NCBI GenBank assembly: GCA_963995505.1
Contig: OZ023184.1
Location: 9,874,308-9,938,307 of the forward strand
From: Hypericum androsaemum
Lineage: Eukaryota; Streptophyta; Magnoliopsida; Malpighiales; Hypericaceae
DNA length: 64,000 nucleotides
Reading direction: 5' to 3'
Position 1 is the first letter of the stretch. Every line of letters begins with the position of its first letter. The notes beneath the pieces are model-generated. The model was not told the origin of the DNA, searched no databases, and saw only the letters and a list, made by a program, of their open reading frames with translations. This document shows positions 43,896 to 55,317 of the stretch, piece by piece. The position numbers and the translations under genes are program-made.

Positions 43896-45279
43896 TATCA
43901 ATATGTAATTTTCCAAATAGGGAAACTTAGGGCTCCGCCTATATACAAAGGGCTGACAAAATCCTACAACCACCTACTTTCTGAAATTCATTTTTGTGGC
44001 TTGTGCTAGGCAGTGAAACTGATTCAGGCAAGCCAAAGGATAAAGGTGAATACGACGTCGCATCTCGAGATGCTGTGGTAAGCCATCCTTCCCAAATCTT
44101 TGCATTTCCTATTGAGCTTTGTAGATCGACATTGATAAACCCCAAAAGAAGCTGTAGAAACTTGAAGGAAGCATCAGGGAATACTGGGTACATGAATTAA
44201 CAAGTTATAACATCGCAGAGACAATATAAGTTCAAATATATCTTGTCTTTACCCGATTCGATTCTGCCCGTATGACCCTTATATTTATGTCTGTATGCCT
44301 TGTGTATTCTGCAGTATTTTGCCTATATTTCTTCGTATATGACATGGGTACTTTGTATTTAATATGTGAAAATTAGTATTTGGTTTAGTATGTGTTCTCA
44401 TATGATATTGTACCCTGTATGTATTATATACTCGTATACGTATTTTGCGTGTATGAATTAGGGTTCATATATATATGTATATGTCACTATATGTATGTAT
44501 GCCTGGTTGTAGCTGGTTGTATTGGTATGTGTAGTCGTATTCGAATCTGTAGTGCGATTATAGATGAATCTGTATTTTGTTTATTCAACACCTGTCCGTT
44601 TGTGGACTGTATTACGTGAATTGTCAGTATGTATTCTGTTTTACAAGCATGTATTAGGTTCTGTACGTATGTATTCTGTTCTGTTCGAAAGGACTATATA
44701 TTGTACTGGTTGAGATTATCCCCATACTATTGTTGGCATAGATTTCTGTATACTGTATTCTTTTTTTACTCTACGTGAATGTGGTGGATTTCTGTCCAAT
44801 GTGGTGAGAACTCCTTTTCGCTCATGGATCGTACAGCAAAAATGGGTGTTTACTGTGCCGCACGAGATCCCGAGAGTCATAGCTCCGGAGTTGCGTCTGT
44901 TCATGTACTTATTTTGGTCCAGTGTATTAAGTGTATTGTCTCGCCGTTTGATTATGCTCTACCTGATATGTTATGTGTTTTATTTTGACTTGTTATGCGT
45001 TTTATTTTGACTTCGCCTTACTGAGTTGAGTAATCTCATCAAAATACGCCCTTTTGTTTTAAATAAATCGGGGGCAGGTCGGGAGTGAGGATTAGATACG
45101 AGGACATGCATCACTTGGCATTCAAGACATCACGTTTTCGCATTTAAGACAATATATTTTTGTATTCAGATTATTATGTTTTCAGATTTTGGACCTATTT
45201 AAAATTTAAAAAAATAAAGTGACTTTACGGAGACTTTTACTCCAAGACGGTTGACATACCTAATTTTCGGGACGTTACA
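43853..45279 (+). repeat. Right LTR of the Tekay element
   Basis: Matches 29299-30676, for example ctgaaattcatttttstggc, gcatctcgagatgct, taagccatccttcccaaat and atcgacattgataaacccc, then gagaactccttttcg(c/a)tc, and ends ttgacatacctaatttt...gttaca. It lacks the first about 270 bp of the left copy. Includes TG-rich repeats (tatgtatgcctggttgtagc). Confidence 0.8.
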
Positions 45280-47316
45280 TACATTTACAAAAAAAATTGT
45301 TGTTTTGTTGTTAAATCTTTGATCTAATGAAAAATGGGCCTACCATATGTACGTAGATGATGAAGAATTTCTGGTTCCCATACCATGTGCACTTGACCTT
45401 AACAAAAAAATGTGATGGCTATTAACTAACATTGTCCTTGAACTTATAGATTTGTGCTCTTCCTTTTTCCTGTCAGCTTTTCTTCGTTTTCGCTTATGAG
45501 CTGTTGACGGCATCTCAAGTGTGGGATACTTTTTCCGAATTCAATGAACAATAACGTTCTAATAAAAAAATTATGGATGTTTAGTTTCGTGATTTAGTAC
45601 CCCCATTATTCTCGGAAAAGGTGATAGAAGTTTCAATAGACTTACAACAAAATGCCGTCCGCTAACCTTTGTTATTTTAGCTATTTTGTGTGTTATGTCA
45701 TATAACTAATTTTATCTGCATGATATATCATTGGCTTTTGACTTGATCATGATTGATTTTCTCCCTCGATTCAGATTTGAATCTAAATACTACCGAGTTT
45801 TTTCATCTTTTCTCTCAAATATTGAAGTGACAGGCCACAGAGATAAAATTAATGATGTGACATGACACGCATACAAAATTAATGATGTAACATTATACAC
45901 AATAATTCAAATAACTTAGCAGGTATAGAATTAATGATTGTCAGTAAAATAAAATATTTCTCACCGTGTCAAAATATTTATAACTATAAAATAGTAATGG
46001 GTCAAACTTTAAACTACACTAGTCTTATAGAAATTGACTTGTAAAAAAAAATTAACAAGAAGATTCTTGCGGGACACATGGGCAGGGCCCAAGCAGGACC
46101 GGTTCCCACAAAAAAAAATCGAACTAATCGCGCAAAATACTATCAAGTTTTTTTTCTTTTTGAGATAAAATATTTGCTTTGTGATATTCTCATAAATCCA
46201 TATTGTTAATTTTTAACCAATTCTATTGGTTCCCTTTTCGGGAAGAATAGTATTAGCATTTTTTTAATAATCATCATCTTGTATTCAAGGTTAAATATTG
46301 TTGAACGTTATTAAACAAAAACTCAAGAGTGGAGTAAGTTCACACACTCAATGGAGTCCAACATCTCGGTGAACTGATCATCACTGGCAGCAGCTTGAAT
46401 CCATAGATTGAGATATATAAGTAAAGAGAGACTTTTGATCACTTAATAATTAGGCATATGAAAACCAAGGCATCATTAGGATCAATCGGGTTCTGGAACA
46501 AAGCATGAAGATAATATTTAGTATCACTGTCACTATGATTACACTCACTCGCTATCCCTAAACCTCCTTTATCCCAACATTGATGCAATTGCCTTACCTT
46601 TAGTTCGGGAAAGGTGGAAATATGAGAGAACAAATTTTAGCAAGTAAAATGAGAGAGTAAGTCGAGCACTATCAGATCCTATTTATGTTCTATTTAGAGA
46701 GCGACTCTTTTAATAAATTTTTTATATTTGTAAAGTTTAAACCAAATAAAAGTCAATCATGTTAGATTGACACTTTGAATAATTGTTATTGGTATTGTAT
46801 CCATTTGTTTGGGAAAATGGGAAAAGCGTGGAGTGAAATATAATAGGAAAATTATTCTTTACAGATTTTTAAATAGTATTCTCTCAAATTTGTCATGCTA
46901 GATTTTCCGCTTGTTTCTTGCATTAATTTGTACCTAGACGATTTCAGAGCATTATTTTCCTCCATTTTATTCATTCTGATGTACTAGCATTTGATTAATA
47001 AAAATTAGTGGAATAGTTACCCTTCAAACTTCACAAAAAAAAAAAAATAAGGCTGAATACTAAAGACCACCTCATTTCTTACAGCCTTTGGATACTCCAT
47101 AATGAAAATGGGAATATATCATCTTAATTTTTTTTATCTCCCTACTTCACCGAGGTTTGATTTTGTTTAGGTCAATGTAGATAGACTCATAAAGTCAGCA
47201 TAATTTTTACCTATTAAGAGTATACATGATGCAACCAACTTCCATGCTTAACCATAGACGTTATAAAAATAAGTTGGTTGCACCATAGACCTTAATTTGT
47301 TTGATCTCCTGTTTAT
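45280..47316. other. Gene-free spacer
   Basis: AT-rich; no gene can be supported. Short minus-strand strings at about 45420-45515 (a Lys/Arg-rich MPSTAHKRKRRK) and 46330-46640 look somewhat protein-like but have no recognisable domain. Confidence 0.45.
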
Positions 47317-48990
47317 ACTAGTGTAGGCATAAATTAGTTCTTTGTGACTACATAATACATGTATCTAGATTTAATCCAATGCATAGCATTCTTCCCATAA
47401 ACTTAATCACGAGCACATGAATCTTAGTCATGTATCATAGGATGCACTTACATAATCTAACAATGAACTTGACCACTAGTACATGAATCTTAATCAAGCC
47501 GATGCGTGGAGGTCACGAATACCGAGCCTGGACACCAAGAACCGGAGGTGATCACAAAATTGGTGGAACAATACGGCCAAATTGGTAGCGACGGTAGTAG
47601 GAACGATGCGGCCAGCATAAAATTGTTCATGGACGACATGGCAATCAATATGCTTAGTGCGCTCGTGAAACACATGATCGATAGCAATGTGATGACCTGC
47701 TTGATTATCACAATAGAGAGGTAGGGGTTGAGAAAACCGTAAACCAAAATCTGCTAGAAGTTGAAAGAGCCATAAAAGTTCTTGGGTGGTTATAGCGACT
47801 GGACGGTACTCGGCTTCAGCAGAGGAGTGAGATAAGGTCGTTTGTTTCTTGCTTTTCCATGAAATTGGACTGCCACCGAGATTGATGATGTAACCTGTTG
47901 TGGATTGTCGTGTTGAGAGGCTACTGCCCCAGTTGGAATCTGCACAAGTCACCAGGTGGAGAAGTTTGGAAGAGGAGTAGAATATACCTTGACCAGATGT
48001 GCATTTTAGGTATTGAAAGAGGTGTTCAGCCTCCCCAGTGTAGGAGAGGAGGAGACAGAATAAAGTGGCTTAGGAAATTGACAACAAATGAAATGTCAGG
48101 GGCATATGATTGGCAAGTGGATGAGGCATCCGATGAGGCAATAATAACGACCCCGGGTTATCATATAAATTGCCATTGTCACCAGCAAGTCGAACATTTG
48201 GCTCCATGGGTGAATGAATGAGTCTTGCACCGAAGGATCCAATATCCGAAAGAATATCATGTGAGTACTTGTATTGGGCCAAGCAGACGTTGTAAGATCA
48301 TGCAACTTTAATGCCGAGAAAATAATGCAAGCTTCCAAGAACTTTAGTGCAAAAAGTGGTTCATGATCAAGATTTTTATGTAGCGAAGCAAACTAGCATT
48401 GTTACCTATCAAGGTCACGTCATCAACATAAACAATTAAGTATGCTAGGGCGATGTTCCTCTTCATGATGAAAACATAGTGGTTTACATTGGATTGGTGA
48501 ACACCAATGTTAACAAGTGCAATACATAGGTTAAAGAACCAATTCTGGCCATCCTATTTGAGCCCGTAAAGTTACTTGTGAACTTTACATACAAGGTGAG
48601 ACTCGCCATGACAAGGATGTCCATCTTCTGAAATATGACCATATAAGTACGCATTTGTACATCAAGGTAATAAAGAGGTCAATTGTGAATAATAGCAATA
48701 GATATAAGCACCCGGACATAAACAAGTTTGGCTACTCGGGCAAATGTCTCATGGCAATCTATACCTATTGGAAAAATGGGCTGGAGGATGAAAAAATAAT
48801 TGGTGTTGCACCAGCTTCAAAATTCTTGTCCATTCTGATGATGCTTTTAGTGAGTAGGAAGGCTTGTAATAAAATTTTTGTTGTATTTAAAATGAGACCA
48901 TAGCGCTACTATTTATAGAGGTTGACACTAACTTTTGATGCCCTTTCATCACCCAAGAAATTCCTGAAACAATCTTCAAAGGTGGCTAAT
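47317..48990 (-). mobile_element. Ty1/Copia fragment 1 (RT C-terminal half, RNase H, LTR remnant)
   Basis: The minus strand shows RT with YVDDVTLIGNN (about 48400-48434), then ADSNWGSSLSTRQSTTGYII, SAEAEYRPVA, YCDNQAGHH and ERTKHIDCHVVHEQF (47494-47952), the Copia RNase H. RT is broken by several stops. The left part (47317-47490) matches 62605-62760 (gtgtaggcataaa(t/c)tagtt, gtatctagatttaat) and should be LTR. Confidence 0.82.
47494..47952 (-). pseudogene. Copia RNase H, near-complete reading frame
   Basis: 152 codons open. Catalytic residues D (ADSNW), E (SAEAEY) and D (YCDNQ) are all seen. Separated from RT by stops, so not functional as a polyprotein. Confidence 0.82.
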
Positions 48991-49570
48991 AGTAGTGGTC
49001 ATATTTTTTTGAGTTTGAAACGAAGAGTCACGAGTTTCAACCTGTGCAAACCCGGCCAGTGCCCGCCAGGTTCAATCGTGTTTCTCAAACCTGGCATCTA
49101 CCAGGTTCAAACGTGTTCCTCAAACCCAGGTCAATGCCATTACTCCTTATCGTAGCGGCCATATTATGCAAATACAACATGTTTGAAAATATTCAACATT
49201 CTTCCCTTATTTTCAAAATATTTAAAATAGTAAAGTAAAATCTTAAAATAGGAGTGGGAAATTTTGTATAATGGAGTGACTTCATCACTTAAGTAACTAC
49301 CTACGTACCCGAGCGGGATCAAGTCAACGTAGTTCAAGCTAGGATAGGAATAAGCATCATCGTAGAAATCAATACATAGGTAATAGGTATCTTTTGGATT
49401 CAAACCTTCACTTAGTGTAAGAGATCCAAAGCTCTATTAAGGTTCTATGGTGAACGAGTCTTGAACCAAGTACCCCTTACGATAAAACTGAAACCTTCGC
49501 ACATATTGACTTTAGAAGCTGGTGAGTTATGTAGCTCGCACGTTAATGACCATGTGCTCATATCTGGAAT

Positions 49571-50763
49571 TCATGAGTCTTCTTTAGAGAGCAGTCTTAC
49601 TCTCTTAAGAAATGGCTTGATTTTTGTACTCATATAGGTAAGTCTCTTAAGGTGTTTCTGGATACACCTATAAACCAACGTAGACTTATTAGAAATCTCA
49701 ACAAGTAAATTTCTAAGCCATTCCACCTCCTTACTTCCATCGACTAACGCAATCAATTCTGATAACATTATTGAATCAGAAATACAGGTCTGCTTTTTGG
49801 AACCCCAAGACGCCGCAACACCTCCTAATGTAAATATCCATCCTGTAGTTGGCTTGGACTTGGATTCTACATTGTTTCAGTTAGCATCACTGTATCCTTC
49901 CAATACAGCGGGATAGCCTTGGTAATATAAACTATAATTTATGGTTTCTTTCAAGTAATTCAATACTGATACAAGTGCTCCCCAATGTTCAACACCTGGG
50001 TTACTTGAGAAATGACATAGCACTCCCATGACTTGAGCTATGTCCGGTCTTGTGCAATCCATAGTATACATAAGACTACCGATGATACTAGAATACTCAA
50101 GTTGTGCATGAGTGCATCCGATATTCTTCATTAACTTGATACTACAATCTAAAGGTGTGGGGACTGGATTGTCATCAAAATGACCGTACTTCTTGAGAAA
50201 TTTCTCAATGTAATGATATTGGGTTAACACAAACTCATCTCCGTTTCTTAGGATTTTAATTTCCAAGATCATACTAGCCTCTCCTAGATCTTTCATATCA
50301 AGTTAGAGCTGAAAAACTTATTTATTTCTTCTACGCAAGATATGTTAGTCCCAAATATAAGCATATCATCAACATATAAACATAGAATTACACATCCAGA
50401 GTCATCATACTGACTAGAGATACATTTATCAGCATCATTAACAACTAAACTATATGACAAACCTACTTTCTCAAACTTCTCAAGCCATTCCATGGGAGCT
50501 TACATCATGCCATAGAGAGATTTTACCAACTTGCAAACTTTTTTCTCTTGGTCTGGTTGTATAAAATTCTCAGGTTGTTCTATATATATTTCTTCTTCTA
50601 AATCACCATTTAAGAAAGCAGTTTTGACATCCATTTGATGAATAATTAAATTGTAAATAGTTAAAAGTACAATTAAGCAATGAATATATGTGATGTGAGA
50701 AAAAGGAGCATATGTATTAAAGTAATCAATTCTATGTCTTTGTTTATAACCTTTAGCAACCAA
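49571..50763 (-). pseudogene. Copia 2 reverse transcriptase and RNase H
   Basis: [42 protein letters not shown] and [11 protein letters not shown], a stop, then VILCLYVDDMLIFG (catalytic YVDD intact, about 50362-50373). After another stop: MKDLGEASMILEIKILRN and DCTRPDIAQVMGVLCHFSSN, then RNase H with [19 protein letters not shown] and [20 protein letters not shown]. Three or so stops separate these. Confidence 0.87.
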
Positions 50764-51196
50764 TCTGGCTTTAAACTTTTCAATGGAATCATCAGCATTT
50801 AATTTTCTTTTGAATATTCATCTACATCCTATAGGCTTAGAACCAGGAGGTAAATCACATAATGTCCAAATATCATTAGTCAAAATAGAATTTATCTCAT
50901 TATTGATAGCCTCTTTCCAGAAAAAGATATCTCTAGAGCTCAAAGCCTCAGAATAGGTTTTAGGATCATCATCAACATGCATAACATGCTTAACAATATT
51001 AAAAATTTTATTCTTATTACCCTCTACAAGATATGTTATAAATTATGTACCATAGTCTTTCTCTATTCTTGTTCTCTTACTTCATCTAGGTTCAACAGCT
51101 TTTGTAGTAGCTAAAGTGTCATCGTTGTTGTTAGTATCTACCGGTTCTAAACTAGGCAATAATGGATCTCCAATGGGTTCATTTTGAGAACTACGC

Positions 51197-51942
51197 CTAG
51201 TTAAGTTCCCAAAGAATTCTACATTTATAGATCCTATTAAGTGAATAGCCTACAAATGCACATTTATAAGCTCTATTTCCTAACTTTGGACTTTTAGGAT
51301 CATGCTTTTTAACATATACTAAGTAACCCCACACTTTCAATCTTTTAAAGTTTGGCTTTCTTTTCGACCACAATTCATAAGGACAGACATTCTTATTTTT
51401 CAAAGGAACTCGATTCAAGATGTAAAATGCCAATAATATAGCTTCACCCCACAAATAATAAGGCAAACTAGAACTTACAAGCATAGCATTAACCATTTCT
51501 ACCAAAGTTCTAATTTTCTTTTAAGCAATACCATTTTGTTAGGGTGTATATGGTACAGTACCTTGATAAACCAAACCATTTTTTTGACAAAATAAAGTAA
51601 ACTCAGTAGGGAAGTATTCTCCACTATTATTAGAACGTAAGATTTTAATTTTCTCCCCCAGTTGTGTCTGCTTTGTAAATTTTAAATTTGTCAAAGACTT
51701 AATCCTTAGACTTCATCAAGTAAACTTATGCATATCTAGTCAATGAATGTGATATAGTATTTATTTTCACCACGAGTCATCTGACTTTTTAAATCACCAA
51801 CATCATTCAGTATCAATTCAACCAAGATAGAATTTCTAACCACGAATTTAAACAATGTTCTGTGTATCTTTGCTTGTGCACAAATTTCATATTTAGAAAC
51901 ATTCTCAAAATTGCAATCGGAACTCAATCCTAATCTTTTCAT
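51197..51942 (-). pseudogene. Copia 2 integrase
   Basis: 51942-51736 holds the end of the GAG-pre-integrase zinc finger (CAQAKIHRT) and the start of the core. 51505-51197 reads SSLPYYLWGEAILLAFYILN, RVPLKNKNVCPYELW and KVWGYLVYVKKHDPKSPKLG. The part between, which held the core catalytic residues, is broken by stops. Confidence 0.82.
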
Positions 51943-52302
51943 GTTTCTAACAGAACCATAATTCCCATGTCATAATCTAGCAAGCCAAATATCAACGGAG
52001 TCAATGGTACGAGCAGAATCATTCTTCATTATATTGAGTTTAATCATCCCATTACAAGAATATCCTTGTCCAATAAATATTCTATTCTTGGACAGTACAA
52101 ACTTATCTAACTCAAAAGTAGAAGCCAACCATTTAATAAGGACTCCAAGAATAAGATTCTTTATAATGTCAGGGACATTTAGTACATTTTTAAGAGTAAG
52201 AGTCTTTCTCGAAGTAAAAAGGAGTTCTACAGTGCCTTTTCCAACAACTTTGCTACTTTGATTGTTTGCTAAAGTGACTTTATTTTCTTCTCCGGTAACT
52301 GG

Positions 52303-53321
52303 CTAATATGTCCTGTAAAGATTTTTGTTTTTACAGATGTGGATGGTTGCACTTCTGTCGTACCACCATCCACCACTATTGTCAACAACAGCATTGACAC
52401 TTTGCACTACGGCGACAAGTTTTTCCTTTTCATCCGACATGTACACCTCATTTTTCAAATGTTTCTTTCTTTGACGATAATTATGAGCATAATAGCCGGG
52501 TTTCTTACACCAGAAGTAATCACCCTTCTTCTTATCTTTTTTGTTAGGATTTTTCTTCTTATAGTGAGAGTCATTCTTTGGCTTCAAAGAATTCTAAAAT
52601 TCAACACTGTTAGCCTTAGAAAATTCTAAATTTACTAACTATCCTTCATTTCTTATTTATAAGAGTCCTTCTCAATATGAAGATGATGCTGCAAACCTTC
52701 AAGGTCATAATCAGTTTTAGCATGCTTAAGTTTCTTCTTGTAATAATTCTATGAAGGAGGAACATGGGAGATTATGACTCGAACAATGAATGATGACACA
52801 CGATCAATACCAGCATCCTTGAGATAATTGACGATGAGTAATAATCTGCTAACTTGGGCAATAATTAACTTACTGTCAACCATCTTGAAATCCATGAAGT
52901 TGCATATGAGCAATTTCTTGTTGCTTGCCTCAAAGATCTTGTACTTGTTGTCCAGAGCAGTCCATAATTCCTTTGCCTTCGAGATGCTTCGATGGGCATT
53001 TTAGTCATTAGTATCTAGAGCATTCAGGATGTGGCCATGGCATATGAAATCCTCTTCTTGACTCTTCTTGTAAGCCTTCAATTCGTCATTGTCCTCCTCA
53101 GTTGCAACAGGAATCTCCTCCAAGCCATCTTCAAGAACGTGCCACAACTTGATGGTGATGAGAAAGAACTTTACCGTCTCTTGCCAACGGGTAAAATTTT
53201 CACCATCAAAGCATTGCAGACAGTTCAAGGTCTGGTTCATAACTTGAGTGAAACACGAGGGAATTGAGGGCATCACATCCTTGATTATAAACACAAGAGG
53301 GAGAGGATTGGTGAGGTCCAT
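52303..53321 (-). pseudogene. Copia 2 gag, zinc knuckle and protease
   Basis: Gag: FDGENFTRWQETVKFFLITI and LWHVLEDGLEE. The zinc knuckle reads YFWCKKPGYYAHNYRQ; the first and last Cys of CX2CX4HX4C are Tyr, so zinc binding should be lost. The protease site reads WWYDRSATIHICKN where active enzymes have D-S/T-G-A, so the catalytic triplet is also changed. Confidence 0.82.
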
Positions 53322-53325
53322 TAGT

Positions 53326-54747
53326 TATCTAACCTTATTTTCTTGCAGAAATGTGTCTCACAATAATGAAAAGAGTGGAGAAGTTACTTTAGGAAATGCC
53401 GATCAAAAGATGTTTGGGGATGCTTTGATAGGACAGTTTTGATAATTAATGAGGGCAGAGATAAAACCATTGCATGTGCAAATAGATTAGTTAGAGAACT
53501 CATAAATCGGGCAGCCAAAAACCAAACGAGGGGGAGTGCTACTTAGGGAAGGAAGGGGTGGAGACGAGGTGGATTTTGATGTTGATGAAGAAGATTATAG
53601 CGGTTCTGCCATTAGTAGTAGGAGGAATGAATGGCAGCCTAGAGAAATCAAGTATAGAGGTGAAGACAACTTAGGAAGTATTAAGTTGATTTCCTAGAGA
53701 AGTATTAAGTATAGGGGTTCTACCATTGAATTTGTCTTTGATTACCACAATGATTTTGAAGCAAAGAAGGTAAACCTAGCTATTATTGAGTTTTCTGACT
53801 ATGCTATAACTTGCGGGGATCAATTTGTTATAAGTAGGAGATGGGATAGAGAACGACTGATTGAGACGTGGGAGGAGATTAAAGTGGTGATGAGAAAATG
53901 ACTTATGTTTAGTCATTACTATCGGGTACTGTATAATAAGTTACAAGGACTTTGACACAGGAATGTGAGTGTGGATGATTATTACAAAGAGATGGAGATT
54001 TTCATAATCTGAGCCAATGTCGAGGAAGACCGAGAAGCTGCTATGGCTAGGTTTCTGTGTGGATTAAACCCTTAAATTCAAGACAGAGTGGAGTTACGAG
54101 ACTATGTGGATTTGGAAGATATGGTGCACACGGCAATCAAAGTGGAGAAACAAACAAAGAAGGTGGTTATTTCCATGCAACAATAGGTGCTTCTTTTTGG
54201 AAGCCGAATTATAAAAGGAAATTGGACATGTCGCAAGAGTCCAAAATGGAGCAAAAGACACATAGCACCAGTAGCACTCCACAACAAAAGACGGAAGCCT
54301 CTATTTCTAATAATCATGACATTAAGTGCTTTAAGTGTGAAGGAAGGGGGCACATCCCAAGTGAATGTCCGAACAAGTAGATCATAGTGATGCGACATAA
54401 TGGAGAGGTGATGCACGTGAAAAATGCTCTTTTTTTCACCCCTTTTTTGGTCCATTGCCTTGAGTGGTTTTACTTGTGTGTATTGTTTGTCGAGGTAGGT
54501 TACAAGTGAGGAGCAATGAAAGATGCGAAGCTCGGAGAGAGTCAAGAAGAGGAGGCAAACTAGGAAGAAGCTGCAGCCGTTGAATGATCAAATCCAACAG
54601 CAAACAGTGCTTGCCCTATTTTCCTCAATATTACCTACGTTGAGACCACCAAGGCCATCTTTTGGTATGGTAGCAGTCAAATATTCAAAACTCTATTTTT
54701 CTCTCCTTTCAGTCGAAAAACTTTATCCCACTCCTTGGAGAATGTAG
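53326..54747 (+). pseudogene. Gypsy gag remnant with zinc knuckle
   Basis: From about 53560 the plus strand gives broken Gag: IEFSDYAITCGDQF, DRERLIETWEEIKVVM, SHYYRVLYNKLQGL, VDDYYKEMEIFI and ANVEEDREAAMARFLCGLNP, then VELRDYVDLEDMVHTAIKVE. A CCHC knuckle IKCFKCEGRGHIPSECPNK lies at about 54321-54378 and is intact. Stops at 53898, 53955, 54010 and 54074. The remnant is cut by the next element at 54748; no pol follows. Confidence 0.82.
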
Positions 54748-55317
54748 GCTACCCCTCAGTCTTAACTTAAGTCTGTGACGCACCTTTCGAGAGGTGATGT
54801 GTGTCTAAAATATGCATTAAATGCATAGGATTTCGAGTCATTTTCGCACGTTTGTCTTTAATTTAGTATCATTCTAGTAAATATTTTAGTTTTGGGTGAC
54901 TAATGGGTCCTTCGTGCTAAATTGTAGGAAAAAGAGGCAAATTTGGTAAGGAATTATACTTGAAGAAGGAGTCCAACAGGAACATCTAATTTGCAAGGGC
55001 TTTTTGGTCAATTTGGAAGCCGAATTAGAGGACGCGTATTTGATAAACAATTGAAAATCTTTCTTTCCTCTTTCTGTGCATATAAAGAATGCCTAAATCT
55101 GAGATTGGTAAGAGGAAGTTACGACCAAAACACTAAAGGCTAATCTGGCAGATTTTATTGACAAATATTCGGGGCAATAATGAAAATTCAGTCTTTTGCA
55201 TCGCTGAGGACTCGTGGACGACCCTTGTAGGTTTTTAGAGTTAGGAGGACTTATATATAAGCCTCTAGACTTATTTTTAGAAAAAACCTTTTCATTCCAG
55301 CAGAACCACGCTCGTCA
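54748..55317 (+). repeat. 5' LTR of the pol-less Athila-like element
   Basis: Matches 58010-58575 closely. It lacks the first about 35 bp, and about 790 bp near its 3' end (after gcagaacc) relative to the 3' LTR, but keeps the last bases ...gctcgtca. Contains a TATA-like ttatatataagcc at 55250-55262. Confidence 0.78.

Larger units (their letters stand above)
29028..45279 (+). mobile_element. Ty3/Gypsy Del/Tekay-type retrotransposon, decayed, with nested Athila sequence
   Basis: Left LTR 29028-30676, right LTR from about 43853 to 45279. A tRNA-Met-like primer site TGGTATGATAG (30684-30694) follows the left LTR. Gag remnant about 31740-32090. RT and RNase H about 32150-33520. Integrase 33780-34265, interrupted, resuming at 43395-43895. 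Wording such as [29 protein letters not shown] and ITSDRDTRYMSKFWKSLQEA marks the Tekay/Del lineage. Many stops and frameshifts make it non-functional. No clean 5-bp target duplication was found: atttaca occurs before the left LTR and a few bases past the right one. Confidence 0.8.
49000..53325 (-). mobile_element. Ty1/Copia element 2, decayed, gag to 3' LTR
   Basis: Minus-strand order: gag 53321-53001, zinc knuckle and protease 52587-52303, GAG-pre-integrase 51942-51736, integrase core 51505-51197, RT 50763-49877, RNase H 49876-49571. Next come a polypurine tract gaaaataagggaagaa (49214-49199) and an LTR beginning TGTTGAATATTTTCAAACAT at 49198. The LTR remains to about 49000, where copia fragment 1 begins. 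No 5' LTR or primer site was found right of 53321. Confidence 0.82.

Noticed and set aside
45280..45284. A 5-bp target duplication for the Tekay element
   Set aside because: Bases beside the two LTR ends (ttaca and tacat) do not match; a shared atttaca is displaced by a few bases, which is not convincing.
45415..45515. Minus-strand Lys/Arg-rich reading (MPSTAHKRKRRK) as a nuclear protein start
   Set aside because: Short, without a recognisable continuation or splice partner.
46330..46640. Minus-strand protein-like strings (WIQAAASDDQFTEMLDSIE and neighbours)
   Set aside because: Might be a decayed exon, but no family was recognised and no reading frame links the pieces.
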